Assembly: GCA_016865855.1 (NCBI GenBank)
Contig: VGNX01000008.1
Coordinates: 1 to 48,496 of the forward strand
Direction of reading: 5' to 3'
Length of the DNA: 48,496 bases
Origin: Chloroflexota bacterium
GTDB taxonomy: Bacteria; Chloroflexota; Dehalococcoidia; GIF9; UBA5629
Every line of letters starts with the position of its first letter. Positions within the stretch are counted from its first letter, which is position 1. The notes below the pieces were generated by a model that was given only the letters and a program-made list of their open reading frames with translations, was not told where the DNA came from and did not search any database. Positions 1-8,711 of this stretch are shown here, one piece after another. The translations under genes and the position numbers were made by a program.

Positions 1-2
1 CG

Positions 3-56
3 TTGGAGCAAGAACCAATCAGATTGGAATTCTTAGAGGAAGCTCTGGTTGCTTAA
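3..56 (+). CDS. Possible C-terminal end of a gene entering from the left
   Basis: The third forward frame is open from the window edge to a TAA at 54-56 and reads like an ordinary soluble protein tail (LEQEPIRLEFLEEALVA). It is only 17 residues, so no family can be named. The other two forward frames are less protein-like. This is a guess based on composition and on the repeat-rich non-coding DNA that begins straight after. Confidence 0.3.
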   Translation: MEQEPIRLEFLEEALVA

Positions 57-176
57 AGGTTGACTGAAATGACAGAAGGGTATAGGATATGGCTAGATCG
101 AATTTCCACCAGTTACGTGACGCTGCCTCGCTTCGCTCAGAATGACACAGGGGAAAAGACTCAGAATGACAAGGCA

Positions 177-241
177 TGTAGTTGCGACCTTTTAAGGTCG
201 CCAGTGTGGTGCTTGGGCGAGGCTAAAGCTTCGCGACTACA
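177..241. repeat. MITE-like short element, copy 1
   Basis: A 65-bp element bounded by TGTAGTTGCGA at 177-187 and its near-complement TCGCGACTACA at 231-241 (one mismatch over 11 bp). It contains an internal hairpin GCGACCT-TTTA-AGGTCGC at 184-201. A related element lies at 27984-28064, where the same stem is GCGACCC/GGGTCGC, a paired base change that keeps the helix. No transposase is present, so any mobility would depend on other genes. Confidence 0.55.
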
Positions 242-265
242 GGTTATCTATCCCCCTCCCTCTAA

Positions 266-288
266 CTCCCTCCCGCCAGGGGAGGGAG
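266..288. repeat. GC-rich perfect hairpin
   Basis: CTCCCTCCC at 266-274 is followed by a 5-nt loop and its exact complement GGGAGGGAG at 280-288. There is no T-run on the plus-strand side, so it is not a classical terminator in that direction. It sits among other repeats and is most simply read as a REP-type palindromic unit. Confidence 0.5.
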
Positions 289-509
289 GATGCGGACGTT
301 CAAATTTTAAATCCTAAGCACCAAATTCTAAACAAATTCAAAGCTCAAATATCTAAACTCAAAATCTAAATTTTAGATTGCCACGCTTCGCTCGCAATGA
401 CAGGAAAAAGGCCGCGATGACAAGATTTGGAGAGTTTGAATTTTGAGCTTGTTTCGGATTTTGGAAATTCGAATTTGAGATTTGGGGCACCTTTTTGGGG
501 TTGCAGGAT

Positions 510-1283
510 CTATAGGGTGATTTTCATGCCTTCGTAGCCAATATCGATGCTGATCCCCAGTTCTCGAGCTACTTCTTTAACTTCCTGCTCGACTCCCCTC
601 TGAAATTGGGGAGGGATATGGATAACTACAACACGAGGCAAATACCGTTTCGCCTGGCGGAACTGGACAAGTTCCTCTTTGAGAAGCTGAGCTGACAGAT
701 GCCCAACGCTTTTTAAAAAGTCTTGAACCTTGTTGATGCCGGAAACCTCAATTATGAGCAACTGAGGTGATATGTGCTGCCAGCAAGCTGCCAGCCCCGG
801 GCCAGTATCGCCGGTATAAAATAAGCTCTTGCCATCTTTAGACGTGACCTGGTAGCCGACAGAAGGCACTGTATGCTGTACCGGTACAGGCAACACATCA
901 TAGCCCTGAATATTCTGCCTCTGGAATGGCTCAATAACTTTTAGCTGTAGAAAAGGCTTCTCCTTGGATGGCCATTTAGAGAAGTCGGCATACATCTTGC
1001 CGTCGAGCAGGCAGGAGTTAACAACGTCGAGAGTCTGGCTCAAGGCATAGACATCTACCGGGGCTGAGAACGCAGCACCGTTAGCTCCCAGAGTGACCAA
1101 ATCCCGTGTATGGTCGAAATGGTGATGCGTCAAGAGAATTGCCCTCACCTGCTGCTGCTCAGACAGCGAGAGGCTCGAGGTAAGTCCGCCAGCATCTAAA
1201 GCCAGAACACTGTCAATGAAAAAGGATGCCAGCCGCAGCCCTTCAGCCTCGGTACTGTGAGCACCCAGAATGCGTACCTCCAT
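510..1283 (-). CDS. MBL-fold metallo-hydrolase, resembling class II cyclic-nucleotide phosphodiesterase / RNase Z-type enzymes
   Basis: A 257-residue metallo-beta-lactamase-fold enzyme. The zinc-binding signature THHHFDH is at residues 52-58, a further histidine lies in QHT (136-138), the metal-bridging aspartate in YTGDTG (156-161), and a C-terminal histidine in VIH (220-222). The arrangement, with a short strand-rich N-terminus and a long helical segment after the HxHxDH motif, is like class II cAMP phosphodiesterases and tRNase Z-like hydrolases. The substrate cannot be settled from sequence. It starts at an ATG and is divergent from the htrA-like gene, with about 180 bp between them. It stands alone on its strand, so the context gives no pathway. 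Confidence 0.8.
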   Translation of the reverse strand: MEVRILGAHSTEAEGLRLASFFIDSVLALDAGGLTSSLSLSEQQQVRAILLTHHHFDHTRDLVTLGANGAAFSAPVDVYALSQTLDVVNSCLLDGKMYADFSKWPSKEKPFLQLKVIEPFQRQNIQGYDVLPVPVQHTVPSVGYQVTSKDGKSLFYTGDTGPGLAACWQHISPQLLIIEVSGINKVQDFLKSVGHLSAQLLKEELVQFRQAKRYLPRVVVIHIPPQFQRGVEQEVKEVARELGISIDIGYEGMKITL

Positions 1284-1461
1284 TTTTCGTGCCTCCGACT
1301 TACAGATTTACCTTGAGCCTAATCACTTGTTGCACTGGTCTATTACCTTGTTAGCCAATCACACATTATGACCCAGCTGACCATAGGAATCAAGCCTACT
1401 TTTGCCCCCAAACAAAGCTCTGTGCTAAAATTTAACACGCTTTTAGTGGAGGAAGGAGTAA

Positions 1462-2589
1462 ATGAAACCCTTAATTATTACCCTATTACTGTTGAGTTTG
1501 GTAGTAGGCATGACTGGCTGCTTAGTGCCTCTGCCCATCACACCAGCACCATCACCCCCAGAGAATGAAACGCCAGCCGCTAATACACCCGGGCCACCAA
1601 TAGACACAAGCTGGTCACCGCCTCACCTAAAGACCGAAGCTCCAACACTACCCAGTATTGCCGATGTGGTAGAGAAAGTTTACCCATCAGTAGTAGCTAT
1701 AAGTACCGAAGTAGTGGCTTTGGACATCTTTCGCACGCCACGAACACAAAAAGGTGCTGGCTCAGGCTGGATTATAGACAAAGACGGCATCATCGTGACC
1801 AACAATCATGTGGTTGAGGGGGCCAAGAAGGTAACAGTAGAACTGAGTGACGGCAGAATCTTTGAGGCAGACCCAAAAAATATACACACAGACCCATTAA
1901 CAGACCTGGCAGTCATTAAAATCTATGCCACCAATTTGCCTGCTGCCAGCGTGGGCGATTCAACACAACTCAGAGTTGGAGACTGGGTAGTAGCCATCGG
2001 CAATCCGTTAGGCCAGGGAATAAGGGCTAAAGAAGGTACTGTCAGTGGTCTGAAGGTATCCTTAGATGTAGACCAAGGTCAGACTTTGGATGACCTTATT
2101 GAAACCTCGGCAGCCATTAATCCAGGCAACAGCGGTGGGCCCTTGGTGAATATGAAGGGAGAAGTCATCGGCATCACCAGCGCTAAAGTCGCTGGCGTTG
2201 GCGTGGAAGGTATGGGCTATGCCATAAGCACCAAAACCGCCATACCAATCATAGAGCAGCTCATTAAACAAGGCTATGTGACCCGTCCCTGGCTGGGAGT
2301 CACCCTCTCTACTGTTGACCAATATGTCGCCATGGTAAACCGTCTCTCTGTTAGCAAAGGCGTAGTTGTTGCCTATGTGAAGCCAGGCAGCCCAGCAGCA
2401 GAGGCAGGCTTACAGCAGTTTGATGTAATTATTCACTTTAAAGACAAAGAGGTAGCTACGGCTGATGAACTAATAGACACTATACACGACTCCAAAGTTG
2501 GAGAGGAAGTCAAGATAACCTTCGTCCGAGGCAACGAGACAAAGACGACTTCTGCCCGCTTGATACAAAGTCCACCCCCAGATAGATAG
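1462..2589 (+). CDS. HtrA/DegP-type trypsin-like serine protease with PDZ domain, lipoprotein
   Basis: A 375-residue surface-anchored quality-control protease. Residues 1-20 form a lipoprotein signal peptide ending in the lipobox GMTGC (Cys20), followed by a Pro/Thr-rich linker (21-65). The protease domain carries the full triad: His116 in TNNHVVEG, Asp148 in TDLAVIK and Ser224 in NPGNSGGPL. One PDZ domain covers about 278-365. Members of this family degrade or hold misfolded exported proteins. The start at 1462 follows a strong ribosome site (GGAGGAAGGAG). A terminator lies just beyond the stop, so it is probably a single-gene unit. A TAAAAT box at 1426-1431 is a candidate -10 but has no good -35. 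Confidence 0.93.
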   Translation: MKPLIITLLLLSLVVGMTGCLVPLPITPAPSPPENETPAANTPGPPIDTSWSPPHLKTEAPTLPSIADVVEKVYPSVVAISTEVVALDIFRTPRTQKGAGSGWIIDKDGIIVTNNHVVEGAKKVTVELSDGRIFEADPKNIHTDPLTDLAVIKIYATNLPAASVGDSTQLRVGDWVVAIGNPLGQGIRAKEGTVSGLKVSLDVDQGQTLDDLIETSAAINPGNSGGPLVNMKGEVIGITSAKVAGVGVEGMGYAISTKTAIPIIEQLIKQGYVTRPWLGVTLSTVDQYVAMVNRLSVSKGVVVAYVKPGSPAAEAGLQQFDVIIHFKDKEVATADELIDTIHDSKVGEEVKITFVRGNETKTTSARLIQSPPPDR

Positions 2590-2605
2590 GCCAGCTAACT
2601 TCGGC

Positions 2606-2629
2606 AGTAGCTTCTCAAGCTGCTTTTTT
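2606..2629 (+). terminator. Rho-independent terminator of the htrA-like gene
   Basis: AGTAGCTT (2606-2613), a 3-nt loop and AAGCTGCT (2617-2624) form an 8-bp stem with one G-T pair, followed by six T residues. It acts on the plus strand. The complementary stop of ileS (2615-2617) lies inside the hairpin. The reverse strand has no T-run, so it should not terminate ileS. Confidence 0.75.
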
Positions 2630-5600
2630 AATGCCGAGCGAAACTTCGTGACCGGAAATGCGAAACTTCTCGGTATGGCTTCCACCGGGAGATGCCGCTG
2701 AAATCAGCTCCCGAGACAACGTTTCCTGCTTAATATAGTCGGCAAAGTCGGTCATTACCTGCTGAATCGAATCCCCACCTTGGTAATAAGTAACGATATG
2801 GTCAGCGATGTCCAGACCCGCTGAGCGGCGCATGGTCTGTAAACGCCGCACCACCTCACGGGCGATCCCTTCAGCCTCCAACTCTGGCGACAATTCGGTA
2901 GCTACTGCCACCCAGTAGTCCCCTTCTACAGCAGAAGCATAACCAGGTTTATCGCTAACCTCTTCCCCCCCATAAAATTCCACTTCTTTGACATTAAGTT
3001 CGTCTAATATCTGATAGGTTAGCTTTTGCAAAGCCTTCTTTTCGCCGGCTGACCTTACTTTGACCAATGCCTTGGACAGAGGTTGGCGCACTTTTATGCC
3101 GGCTTTAGCTCTAGCGGCACGCCCGAGACTGCACACCGTCATAGCCAGGCGGGTGGCTTCAACTAGTTCCTCGTCTATTTGAGTTCGATCCGGAACAGGA
3201 AAATCAGCCAGATGCACGCTTTCCACAGCTTTGGAATCAACAGAGCACACCAGATTCCGGTACATCTCTTCGGCAACAAAGGGCGTAAAAGGAGCTAGAA
3301 GCTTGGACAAGGTAACAAGACAACCATACAGCGTGGTATAAGCTGCCAGTTTGTCAGCATCGCTCTGGCTTTTCCAGAAACGGCGACGGCTCCGCCTGAC
3401 ATACCAGTTAGAAAGCTCATCTACAAAAGTCTCGACCTTCCGTCCTGCTGATGTAGGGTCATAATTGCCCAGAGCTTCATCTACATCAGCTATAAGCTGG
3501 TTCAGCCTGGAGATAATCCATTTGTCCAAGTCAGAAAGCGATGGTGTCCCTGCTGATTTGGGGTCAAAACCATCGATGTTAGCATAGACGACAAAAAAGG
3601 AATAGGTATTCCACAAAGTAAGCAGAAAATTACGCAACACTTCGGCCACTACATCGCTTGAAAAGCGGCGGATATTGCCCGCCGGGGCAGCCGTAAATAG
3701 ATACCAGCGTAGAGCATCAGCCCCATAGTTATCAAGCACCGACCACGGGTCAACCACATTGCCCTTGGCCTTGCTCATCTTCTCACCTTCGGCATCCAAG
3801 ATATGCCCCAGGCAAATGACGTTCTTGAAGCAAGGGCGGTCAAAAAGCAGGGTGGATATGGCATGCAAGCTGTAAAACCACCCGCGGGTCTGGTCAACTG
3901 CCTCAGAAATGTAGTCTGCAGGGAAGCTCTGATTAAAAGCGTCCTGGTTCTCAAACGGATAATGCCACTGGGCAAAGGGCATAGCCCCTGAGTCAAACCA
4001 GCAATCAATCACTTCAGTCTGCCGCTTCATCTTACCGCCACACTTGAGGCAGGAGAAAGCAATGTCATCAACAAAAGGACGATGCAGGTCTAATGGCTCA
4101 ACCAGGCCTTCGAGGTTCGGCTTCGCTTTCAATTCCTCGAGGCTACCAATACACTCGTAACTGGCGCATTTGGAACAACCCCAGATGTTCAATGGTGTAC
4201 CCCAATATCGCTCTCGGGAGAAAGCCCAGTCGACATTGTTCTCCAACCAATCACCGAAGCGACCATATTTGATATGCTCGGGATACCAGTTGATTTTGTT
4301 ATTACCTGAAAGAAGTGCCTCTTTCTTAAGTGATGTCCTGATGTACCAAGTTCTTTTGGCATAGTAGAGAAGTGGCGCTTCACAACGCCAGCAAAACGGG
4401 TAAGTGTGTGTTATCTGCTCGGTTCGATAGAGCAACCCCCTTGATTTGAGGTCTTCGAGAATAAGAGGGTCGGCATCCTTGACAAACTTACCGGCAAAAT
4501 GACGATAAGTGCCGATCATCTTGCCATCTAAATCCACAGGTTGGACAAAGTCGAGATCGTTATCTTCTCCCGCTTCAAAGTCAAGTTCACCGAAGGCTGG
4601 AGCAATATGAACAATGCCAGTACCTTCCTCCATAGACACAAAGTCAGCAGCAATTACGCGATACGTCAACTCACCGAATTTCATGCCATCAGCATCAATC
4701 ACTTTGGGCGGCTCCTGTAAAATAAGTGGGTGTATAACAACCTGCGGTTCGCCAACATAGGACGTCTGAAAACGCTTTCTTTCCACCCCAAACTCGTGCG
4801 GATTAAACAATGGTTCATATTCAACCCGAACAAGGTCTTCACCAGCAACAGTAGCCACTTCCTTATAACCTTCAAGCTTAGCTTTCTCCACTAGTGCCGA
4901 GGCTAAAATGAGATAGTCACTCCCTCCCTCCATTATGCTGTATTTAGCCTCTGGAGCTACTGCTAGAGCCGTATTGCCCGGTAATGTCCACGGCGTCGTC
5001 GTCCAAGCTAGGAGAAAGGCTGGTTTACTGAAGTTACGAGAGGGCCAGAGAAAAGAATAGAGGTCTGTTCCTTGACGTAGTGAACTTAGGCCCATTTTGA
5101 ACTTTATGTAAACTGAGGGGTCTTCGGCATCATCTCTATAGCCCAGAGCCACCTCATGGGAGCTGAGAGAGGTGCTGCACCGTGGGCAATGGGGGGTAAC
5201 CTTATAACCCTGGTAAATCAAGCCTTTATCCCACAATTGCTTCAGCGCCCACCAACAAGACTCGATATAGTTGTTTTCCAGTGTTCTATAAGCGTGCTTT
5301 AAATCCAGCCAGAAGCCGATGCGCTCAGTCATAGCTTCCCATTCCTTAAGATAACTGAACACGCTCTCCCGACAATGTGCATTAAATTTAGCCACCCCAT
5401 ACTCCTCAATCTGAGCTTTGCTACTAAAGCCGAGCATCTTCTCTATCTCTAGCTCCACCGGAAGCCCATGAGTGTCCCATCCACCCTTGCGCGGAGCATG
5501 GTATCCTTTCATCGTCTTGTATCGGGGGATAACGTCCTTAAACACGCGGGACAGCACATGATGAATCCCTGGGCTACCGTTGGCTGTTGGCGGTCCCTCA

Positions 5601-5731
5601 TACAAGGTGAACTGCGTTGCGCCACGCCGAGTCTCGAGGCTCTTTTCGAAGATCTGGTGCTCTTTCCAGAAACTGAGGATGTTGTTTTCTAACTGGGGAA
5701 AATTGACTTTGCTGCTTACCGGTCGGAACAT
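2615..5731 (-). CDS. ileS: Isoleucyl-tRNA synthetase, type 2 (eukaryotic-like)
   Basis: A 1038-residue class I synthetase that charges tRNA-Ile with isoleucine. The N-terminal signature reads EGPPTANGSPGIHH (45-58), so the usual HxGH is GIHH. The CP1 editing domain follows (TWTTPWTLPGNTA-type region around 245-260), then DxVDQTRGW and KMSKAKGN (from about 651). The anticodon-binding helical domain and a long C-terminal extension follow. Overall form and length match the type 2 enzymes found in eukaryotes and scattered bacteria. It is the last gene of the rpsF-to-ileS operon, 2 bp after jag. No T-box leader is visible. The swapped signature is described among the findings. Confidence 0.97.
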   Translation of the reverse strand: MFRPVSSKVNFPQLENNILSFWKEHQIFEKSLETRRGATQFTLYEGPPTANGSPGIHHVLSRVFKDVIPRYKTMKGYHAPRKGGWDTHGLPVELEIEKMLGFSSKAQIEEYGVAKFNAHCRESVFSYLKEWEAMTERIGFWLDLKHAYRTLENNYIESCWWALKQLWDKGLIYQGYKVTPHCPRCSTSLSSHEVALGYRDDAEDPSVYIKFKMGLSSLRQGTDLYSFLWPSRNFSKPAFLLAWTTTPWTLPGNTALAVAPEAKYSIMEGGSDYLILASALVEKAKLEGYKEVATVAGEDLVRVEYEPLFNPHEFGVERKRFQTSYVGEPQVVIHPLILQEPPKVIDADGMKFGELTYRVIAADFVSMEEGTGIVHIAPAFGELDFEAGEDNDLDFVQPVDLDGKMIGTYRHFAGKFVKDADPLILEDLKSRGLLYRTEQITHTYPFCWRCEAPLLYYAKRTWYIRTSLKKEALLSGNNKINWYPEHIKYGRFGDWLENNVDWAFSRERYWGTPLNIWGCSKCASYECIGSLEELKAKPNLEGLVEPLDLHRPFVDDIAFSCLKCGGKMKRQTEVIDCWFDSGAMPFAQWHYPFENQDAFNQSFPADYISEAVDQTRGWFYSLHAISTLLFDRPCFKNVICLGHILDAEGEKMSKAKGNVVDPWSVLDNYGADALRWYLFTAAPAGNIRRFSSDVVAEVLRNFLLTLWNTYSFFVVYANIDGFDPKSAGTPSLSDLDKWIISRLNQLIADVDEALGNYDPTSAGRKVETFVDELSNWYVRRSRRRFWKSQSDADKLAAYTTLYGCLVTLSKLLAPFTPFVAEEMYRNLVCSVDSKAVESVHLADFPVPDRTQIDEELVEATRLAMTVCSLGRAARAKAGIKVRQPLSKALVKVRSAGEKKALQKLTYQILDELNVKEVEFYGGEEVSDKPGYASAVEGDYWVAVATELSPELEAEGIAREVVRRLQTMRRSAGLDIADHIVTYYQGGDSIQQVMTDFADYIKQETLSRELISAASPGGSHTEKFRISGHEVSLGIKKAA

Positions 5732-5733
5732 GC

Positions 5734-6381
5734 CTAATGCTTCTTCAACAGAATAGCCACCTTCCGCATCTCGCCTTCACCCATACTTTGGGTGGTGACA
5801 TCCGGATGGTCAGCCAAAGCTAAATGAATAATCCGACGCTCATCAGCTGGCATAGGCTCAAGGGTTATTAAGCGTCGGTTCCTTTTCACCTGCTCTGCCA
5901 AACGCAAAGCCAAGTTCTGCAGCGACTCGTAGCGACGCTTCTTATAGCCAGCGACATCAACATTTATCGGCACCCACACCTTCATCTTTTCAGCGACTAT
6001 CAGCCTGACAATATACTGCAGAGAAGCCAGGGCCTGACCACGGCGACCGATCAAAACACCAAGGTCATCACCCTCAATATTCAGGGTCACCGGCAATTCA
6101 CCGGTGGCTGATTGGGTTGCAGAGATATTGGCGGCTATTCTCATGAATTTAATAAGCGCCTCCATGACCTCATTGGCCACCTTAACTACATCGGCCTTCT
6201 CACCAGGCAGAGGCAAAGGTTTCACCTTAATTTTGGCTTCCTCAGCCCCCATCCCCAAGACCCCAGACCTACCTTTCTTTAAGACAATCACTTCAACCTG
6301 GTCTTCGCTTACGCCCAATTGCTCCAGTGCTATATGAATGGCTTCATCAACCGTCTTAGCACTTACTTCTAATTCTTTCAT
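5734..6381 (-). CDS. jag: Jag/SpoIIIJ-associated RNA-binding protein (KhpB-type)
   Basis: A 215-residue protein with the three expected modules. A Jag_N domain (1-50, ending in KKGRSGVLGMGAEEAKIKV) precedes a KH-like domain with the RNA-binding loop IGRRGQAL (about 111-118). An R3H domain lies near the C-terminus, with the motif EPMPADERRIIHLAL. Homologues pair with KhpA or associate with YidC and influence cell division and cell-wall synthesis. Its ATG overlaps the yidC stop by 4 bp, which implies translational coupling. The partner yidC is immediately upstream, as in most Gram-positive-type operons. Confidence 0.93.
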   Translation of the reverse strand: MKELEVSAKTVDEAIHIALEQLGVSEDQVEVIVLKKGRSGVLGMGAEEAKIKVKPLPLPGEKADVVKVANEVMEALIKFMRIAANISATQSATGELPVTLNIEGDDLGVLIGRRGQALASLQYIVRLIVAEKMKVWVPINVDVAGYKKRRYESLQNLALRLAEQVKRNRRLITLEPMPADERRIIHLALADHPDVTTQSMGEGEMRKVAILLKKH

Positions 6382-7247
6382 CTTCTAAAAAGATCTCTCT
6401 TCTTCTCTTCAGACGCCTTCTTTATCGCCTTAGACTCTTCAGTCGCTTTTTGCACCATCTTAGACGGTCGTTCAGCTGGCAGTGCTTTTTGGACTGGTAC
6501 AGGTTTTTGCGCCGGAGCTGGAGCCGAAGGAGCCCTCAAATAGCCCCAGCCACCACTAACGAAATACTGGATTATGATGCCAAGTATGTTTGAAACCACC
6601 CAGTACAGAGCCAGGCCACTGGGAAAAGACAGAGTGAAAAATCCGAACATCAAAGGCATCATTAATGTCATCATGCTGGTCATAGACTGCTGTCTTGGGT
6701 CAGCTGTAGGTGGCGTCACCATCTTTTGCATCACCCACATGGTGCCACCCACCAGTATAGCCAATATGAGATTGGGATCTGGCCGCGACAATCGAAGCCA
6801 GAGGAAATGCTCATTCAGCGGCACTGCCTGACCAACTGCCGCCCAAGAGTAAAGATGTTGCGACAAGCTCAATAAGTTCTCCGGTGTAGCCGCCAAGGCC
6901 TGCATAATAGCCTGGTACAGAGCAATCCAGATAGGCAACTGGATAAGCATAGGCCAGAGACAGCCAAGGGGGTTTATCCCGGCTTCCTTGTAAAGCTTCA
7001 TCATCTCCTGCTGCAGCTTCTGCTGGTTCTTGGCATATTTCTTCTGCAGCTCTTGCATTTTCGGCTGCAGCGACTGCATGGCTTTAGTGGATTGAGTCTG
7101 TCTTACGGTAAGCGGGAACATTATCAGGCGGACAATAACCGTAAGCGCGATGATGGCTAATCCAAAGCTGCCACCCAACACAGTACACATAGCAATCAAG
7201 CTATTGAGTACCGGCTCAAGGATAATAGTATTCCACAGTTCAGCCAT
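6378..7247 (-). CDS. yidC: YidC/Oxa1 family membrane protein insertase
   Basis: A 289-residue insertase that places Sec-dependent and Sec-independent proteins into the cytoplasmic membrane. It has the compact Gram-positive form: no large periplasmic P1 domain and five predicted membrane segments. The groove arginine is Arg40 in TVIVRLIMFPL. A long charged cytoplasmic hairpin covers about 50-92. The tail (about 240-289) is Ala/Pro/Lys-rich and basic, suitable for ribosome contact. The first segment has no lipobox cysteine in the usual place. It lies between a beta-propeller lipoprotein gene and jag in the rnpA-yidD-yidC-jag series. Confidence 0.96.
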   Translation of the reverse strand: MAELWNTIILEPVLNSLIAMCTVLGGSFGLAIIALTVIVRLIMFPLTVRQTQSTKAMQSLQPKMQELQKKYAKNQQKLQQEMMKLYKEAGINPLGCLWPMLIQLPIWIALYQAIMQALAATPENLLSLSQHLYSWAAVGQAVPLNEHFLWLRLSRPDPNLILAILVGGTMWVMQKMVTPPTADPRQQSMTSMMTLMMPLMFGFFTLSFPSGLALYWVVSNILGIIIQYFVSGGWGYLRAPSAPAPAQKPVPVQKALPAERPSKMVQKATEESKAIKKASEEKKRDLFRR

Positions 7248-7255
7248 AACTAGCT

Positions 7256-8467
7256 CTACTTAATATCAGAATAACAAAACTCCCAGACCTTCTTTCCACT
7301 TTGAACATCTATACCATAGACACAGCGATTTCTAGCATGAACATAAACCATGTTTTCTTCGGCGTAGAGCGGGGCCATTACTGAGTACCCAATATCCACA
7401 GTCCGCACTAACTCCCCGCTATCAGATTCAAGTACGTACATTTTCCCTGATTTTGAAACCGTTACGAGTAGATTATCCACCAGAACTGGATTGGACACAA
7501 TCGGGCCATCAGCAGTAAATTGCCATAGCTGTCCACCCGTACTGGCCTTGAAAGCGTAGACCTTATGGTCGAGGCAACCAGCATAAACCACATCACCCTT
7601 AACTACTGGTGTTGACCAGAACCAGTTACTTCCCTCAAACGTCCACTTCACATTACCATTGGTACCATCAACAGCGTAAAGCTGATTGTCGAAAGTGCCG
7701 AAAAAGACATCATTTCCAGCAACTGCCGGGGACGAGGCAACGGCTGCTGGTAATTCAATCTCCCATATAAGGCTACCATCCATACTGGACACAGCAAAAA
7801 ACTTGTGCTCATAGTTAGTAACATAGACAACGTTGTCTTCAACTGCTGGCGATGTCCATATCTTTCCCCCGGTGTCAAATTCCCACCTTTCGTTCCCCTT
7901 AACCGCGTCTAATGCATAGACTTTACCGTCAGAGCTGCCGACATAAAGAGTGTCTTTAACCACTATCAAGCCACCAACAACAGCCCCAATAAACTTACTT
8001 TCCTTTCGTGGATAAAACCATTCTCCCTCATTCCATGACGGGATGCCTTCTTCATCATAACCAGGAGCCAACCTATTTATAGCCATCACTTTGCCACTAT
8101 CACCGGCATAGGTGGCAACATAAACTAGATTGCCAGCAACTACCGGCGTGCTGTAAATGGTCGCCGGCTTTGCTGACGGAACACAACCCAAAGGACCACA
8201 CATTCCGCCTGGAGCAGCCGGTGCTTTGACAGGAAGAACCCACTCCCCTTCACTGGGGAAAGGCAACTCTTGACTCCGAGCCGAAGGGTTTATTGCCAAC
8301 ACTTTGCCATCCATCGCACCAAAGTAAAGAATGCCATCATAAGCAGTAAATCCCGACCACCCTTGCCATGTTGGTCCAGCACAGCCAAGAGTGATTAGAC
8401 CCAGAATAATAACGGAGAGTATTAGGCTTAATTTATTCTTTGATTTGATTGTAAAGAAACCGGCCAT
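7256..8467 (-). CDS. PQQ-type beta-propeller lipoprotein (BamB-like fold)
   Basis: A 403-residue exported protein built from repeated four-strand blades of the quinoprotein type, with units such as VYVGSSDGKVYALDA, VYVTNYEHKFFAVS, VFFGTFDNQLYAVDG and VYAGCLDHKVYAF. I chose the ATG at 8467 because it gives a clean lipoprotein signal peptide (basic KSKNK, hydrophobic core, lipobox LITLGC). The frame is open to a GTG at 8524 inside yidD, but that start would add a second hydrophobic stretch before the signal. Such propellers usually act as scaffolds rather than enzymes. Its place between yidD and yidC, 8 bp before yidC, suggests a role in membrane insertion. That is inference from position only. 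Confidence 0.82.
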   Translation of the reverse strand: MAGFFTIKSKNKLSLILSVIILGLITLGCAGPTWQGWSGFTAYDGILYFGAMDGKVLAINPSARSQELPFPSEGEWVLPVKAPAAPGGMCGPLGCVPSAKPATIYSTPVVAGNLVYVATYAGDSGKVMAINRLAPGYDEEGIPSWNEGEWFYPRKESKFIGAVVGGLIVVKDTLYVGSSDGKVYALDAVKGNERWEFDTGGKIWTSPAVEDNVVYVTNYEHKFFAVSSMDGSLIWEIELPAAVASSPAVAGNDVFFGTFDNQLYAVDGTNGNVKWTFEGSNWFWSTPVVKGDVVYAGCLDHKVYAFKASTGGQLWQFTADGPIVSNPVLVDNLLVTVSKSGKMYVLESDSGELVRTVDIGYSVMAPLYAEENMVYVHARNRCVYGIDVQSGKKVWEFCYSDIK

Positions 8468-8501
8468 CTTATTCACCATTAGCAGCAAAAAGCCAAGGAA
8501 T

Positions 8502-8711
8502 TTATGGTACTGGGTCATAGCCACCGATGGACCATGGGTAGCAACGCGCTAAACGTCTAGCTGCTAGCCAGCTCCCTTTAAGAAATCCGTATCTCTCAAT
8601 TGCCTCGTAAGCATAATGAGAACACGTGGGAGCAAATCGACAAGCAGGTGGAGTAACTTGTGATACCGTAGATTGATACAGCTTAATTAACTTCAACACG
8701 AAGCGTTTCAT
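8502..8711 (-). CDS. yidD: Membrane protein insertion efficiency factor YidD
   Basis: A 69-residue protein with the family core [15 protein letters not shown] and the end [12 protein letters not shown]. YidD is a small amphipathic membrane-associated protein thought to assist YidC-dependent insertion. It overlaps the 3' end of rnpA by 29 bp, the standard arrangement for these two genes. The length is normal for the family, and the start is an ATG. Confidence 0.95.
   Translation of the reverse strand: MKRFVLKLIKLYQSTVSQVTPPACRFAPTCSHYAYEAIERYGFLKGSWLAARRLARCYPWSIGGYDPVP

Larger units (their letters stand above)
1..509. other. Repeat-rich intergenic region
   Basis: I see no convincing gene here apart from a possible gene end at its left edge. 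The region holds several dispersed-repeat modules: copies of TCAGAATGACA near 136-152 and 161-173, a TGTAG-bounded element at 177-241, a perfect GC-rich hairpin at 266-288, and a Bacteroidetes-like run of AT-rich segments (about 300-490) arranged as an imperfect palindrome around GATTGCCACGCTTCGCTCGC. An 85-codon open frame at 60-317 runs straight through these repeats and has no protein-like character. Confidence 0.75.

Noticed and set aside
60-317. An 85-codon plus-strand open frame in the leading region
   Set aside because: It runs through several palindromic repeats and a GC-rich hairpin, and its residues show no protein-like pattern.
1368-1568. A 66-codon frame upstream of the htrA-like gene
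   Set aside because: It overlaps the signal-peptide region of the protease in another frame and has no supporting ribosome site.
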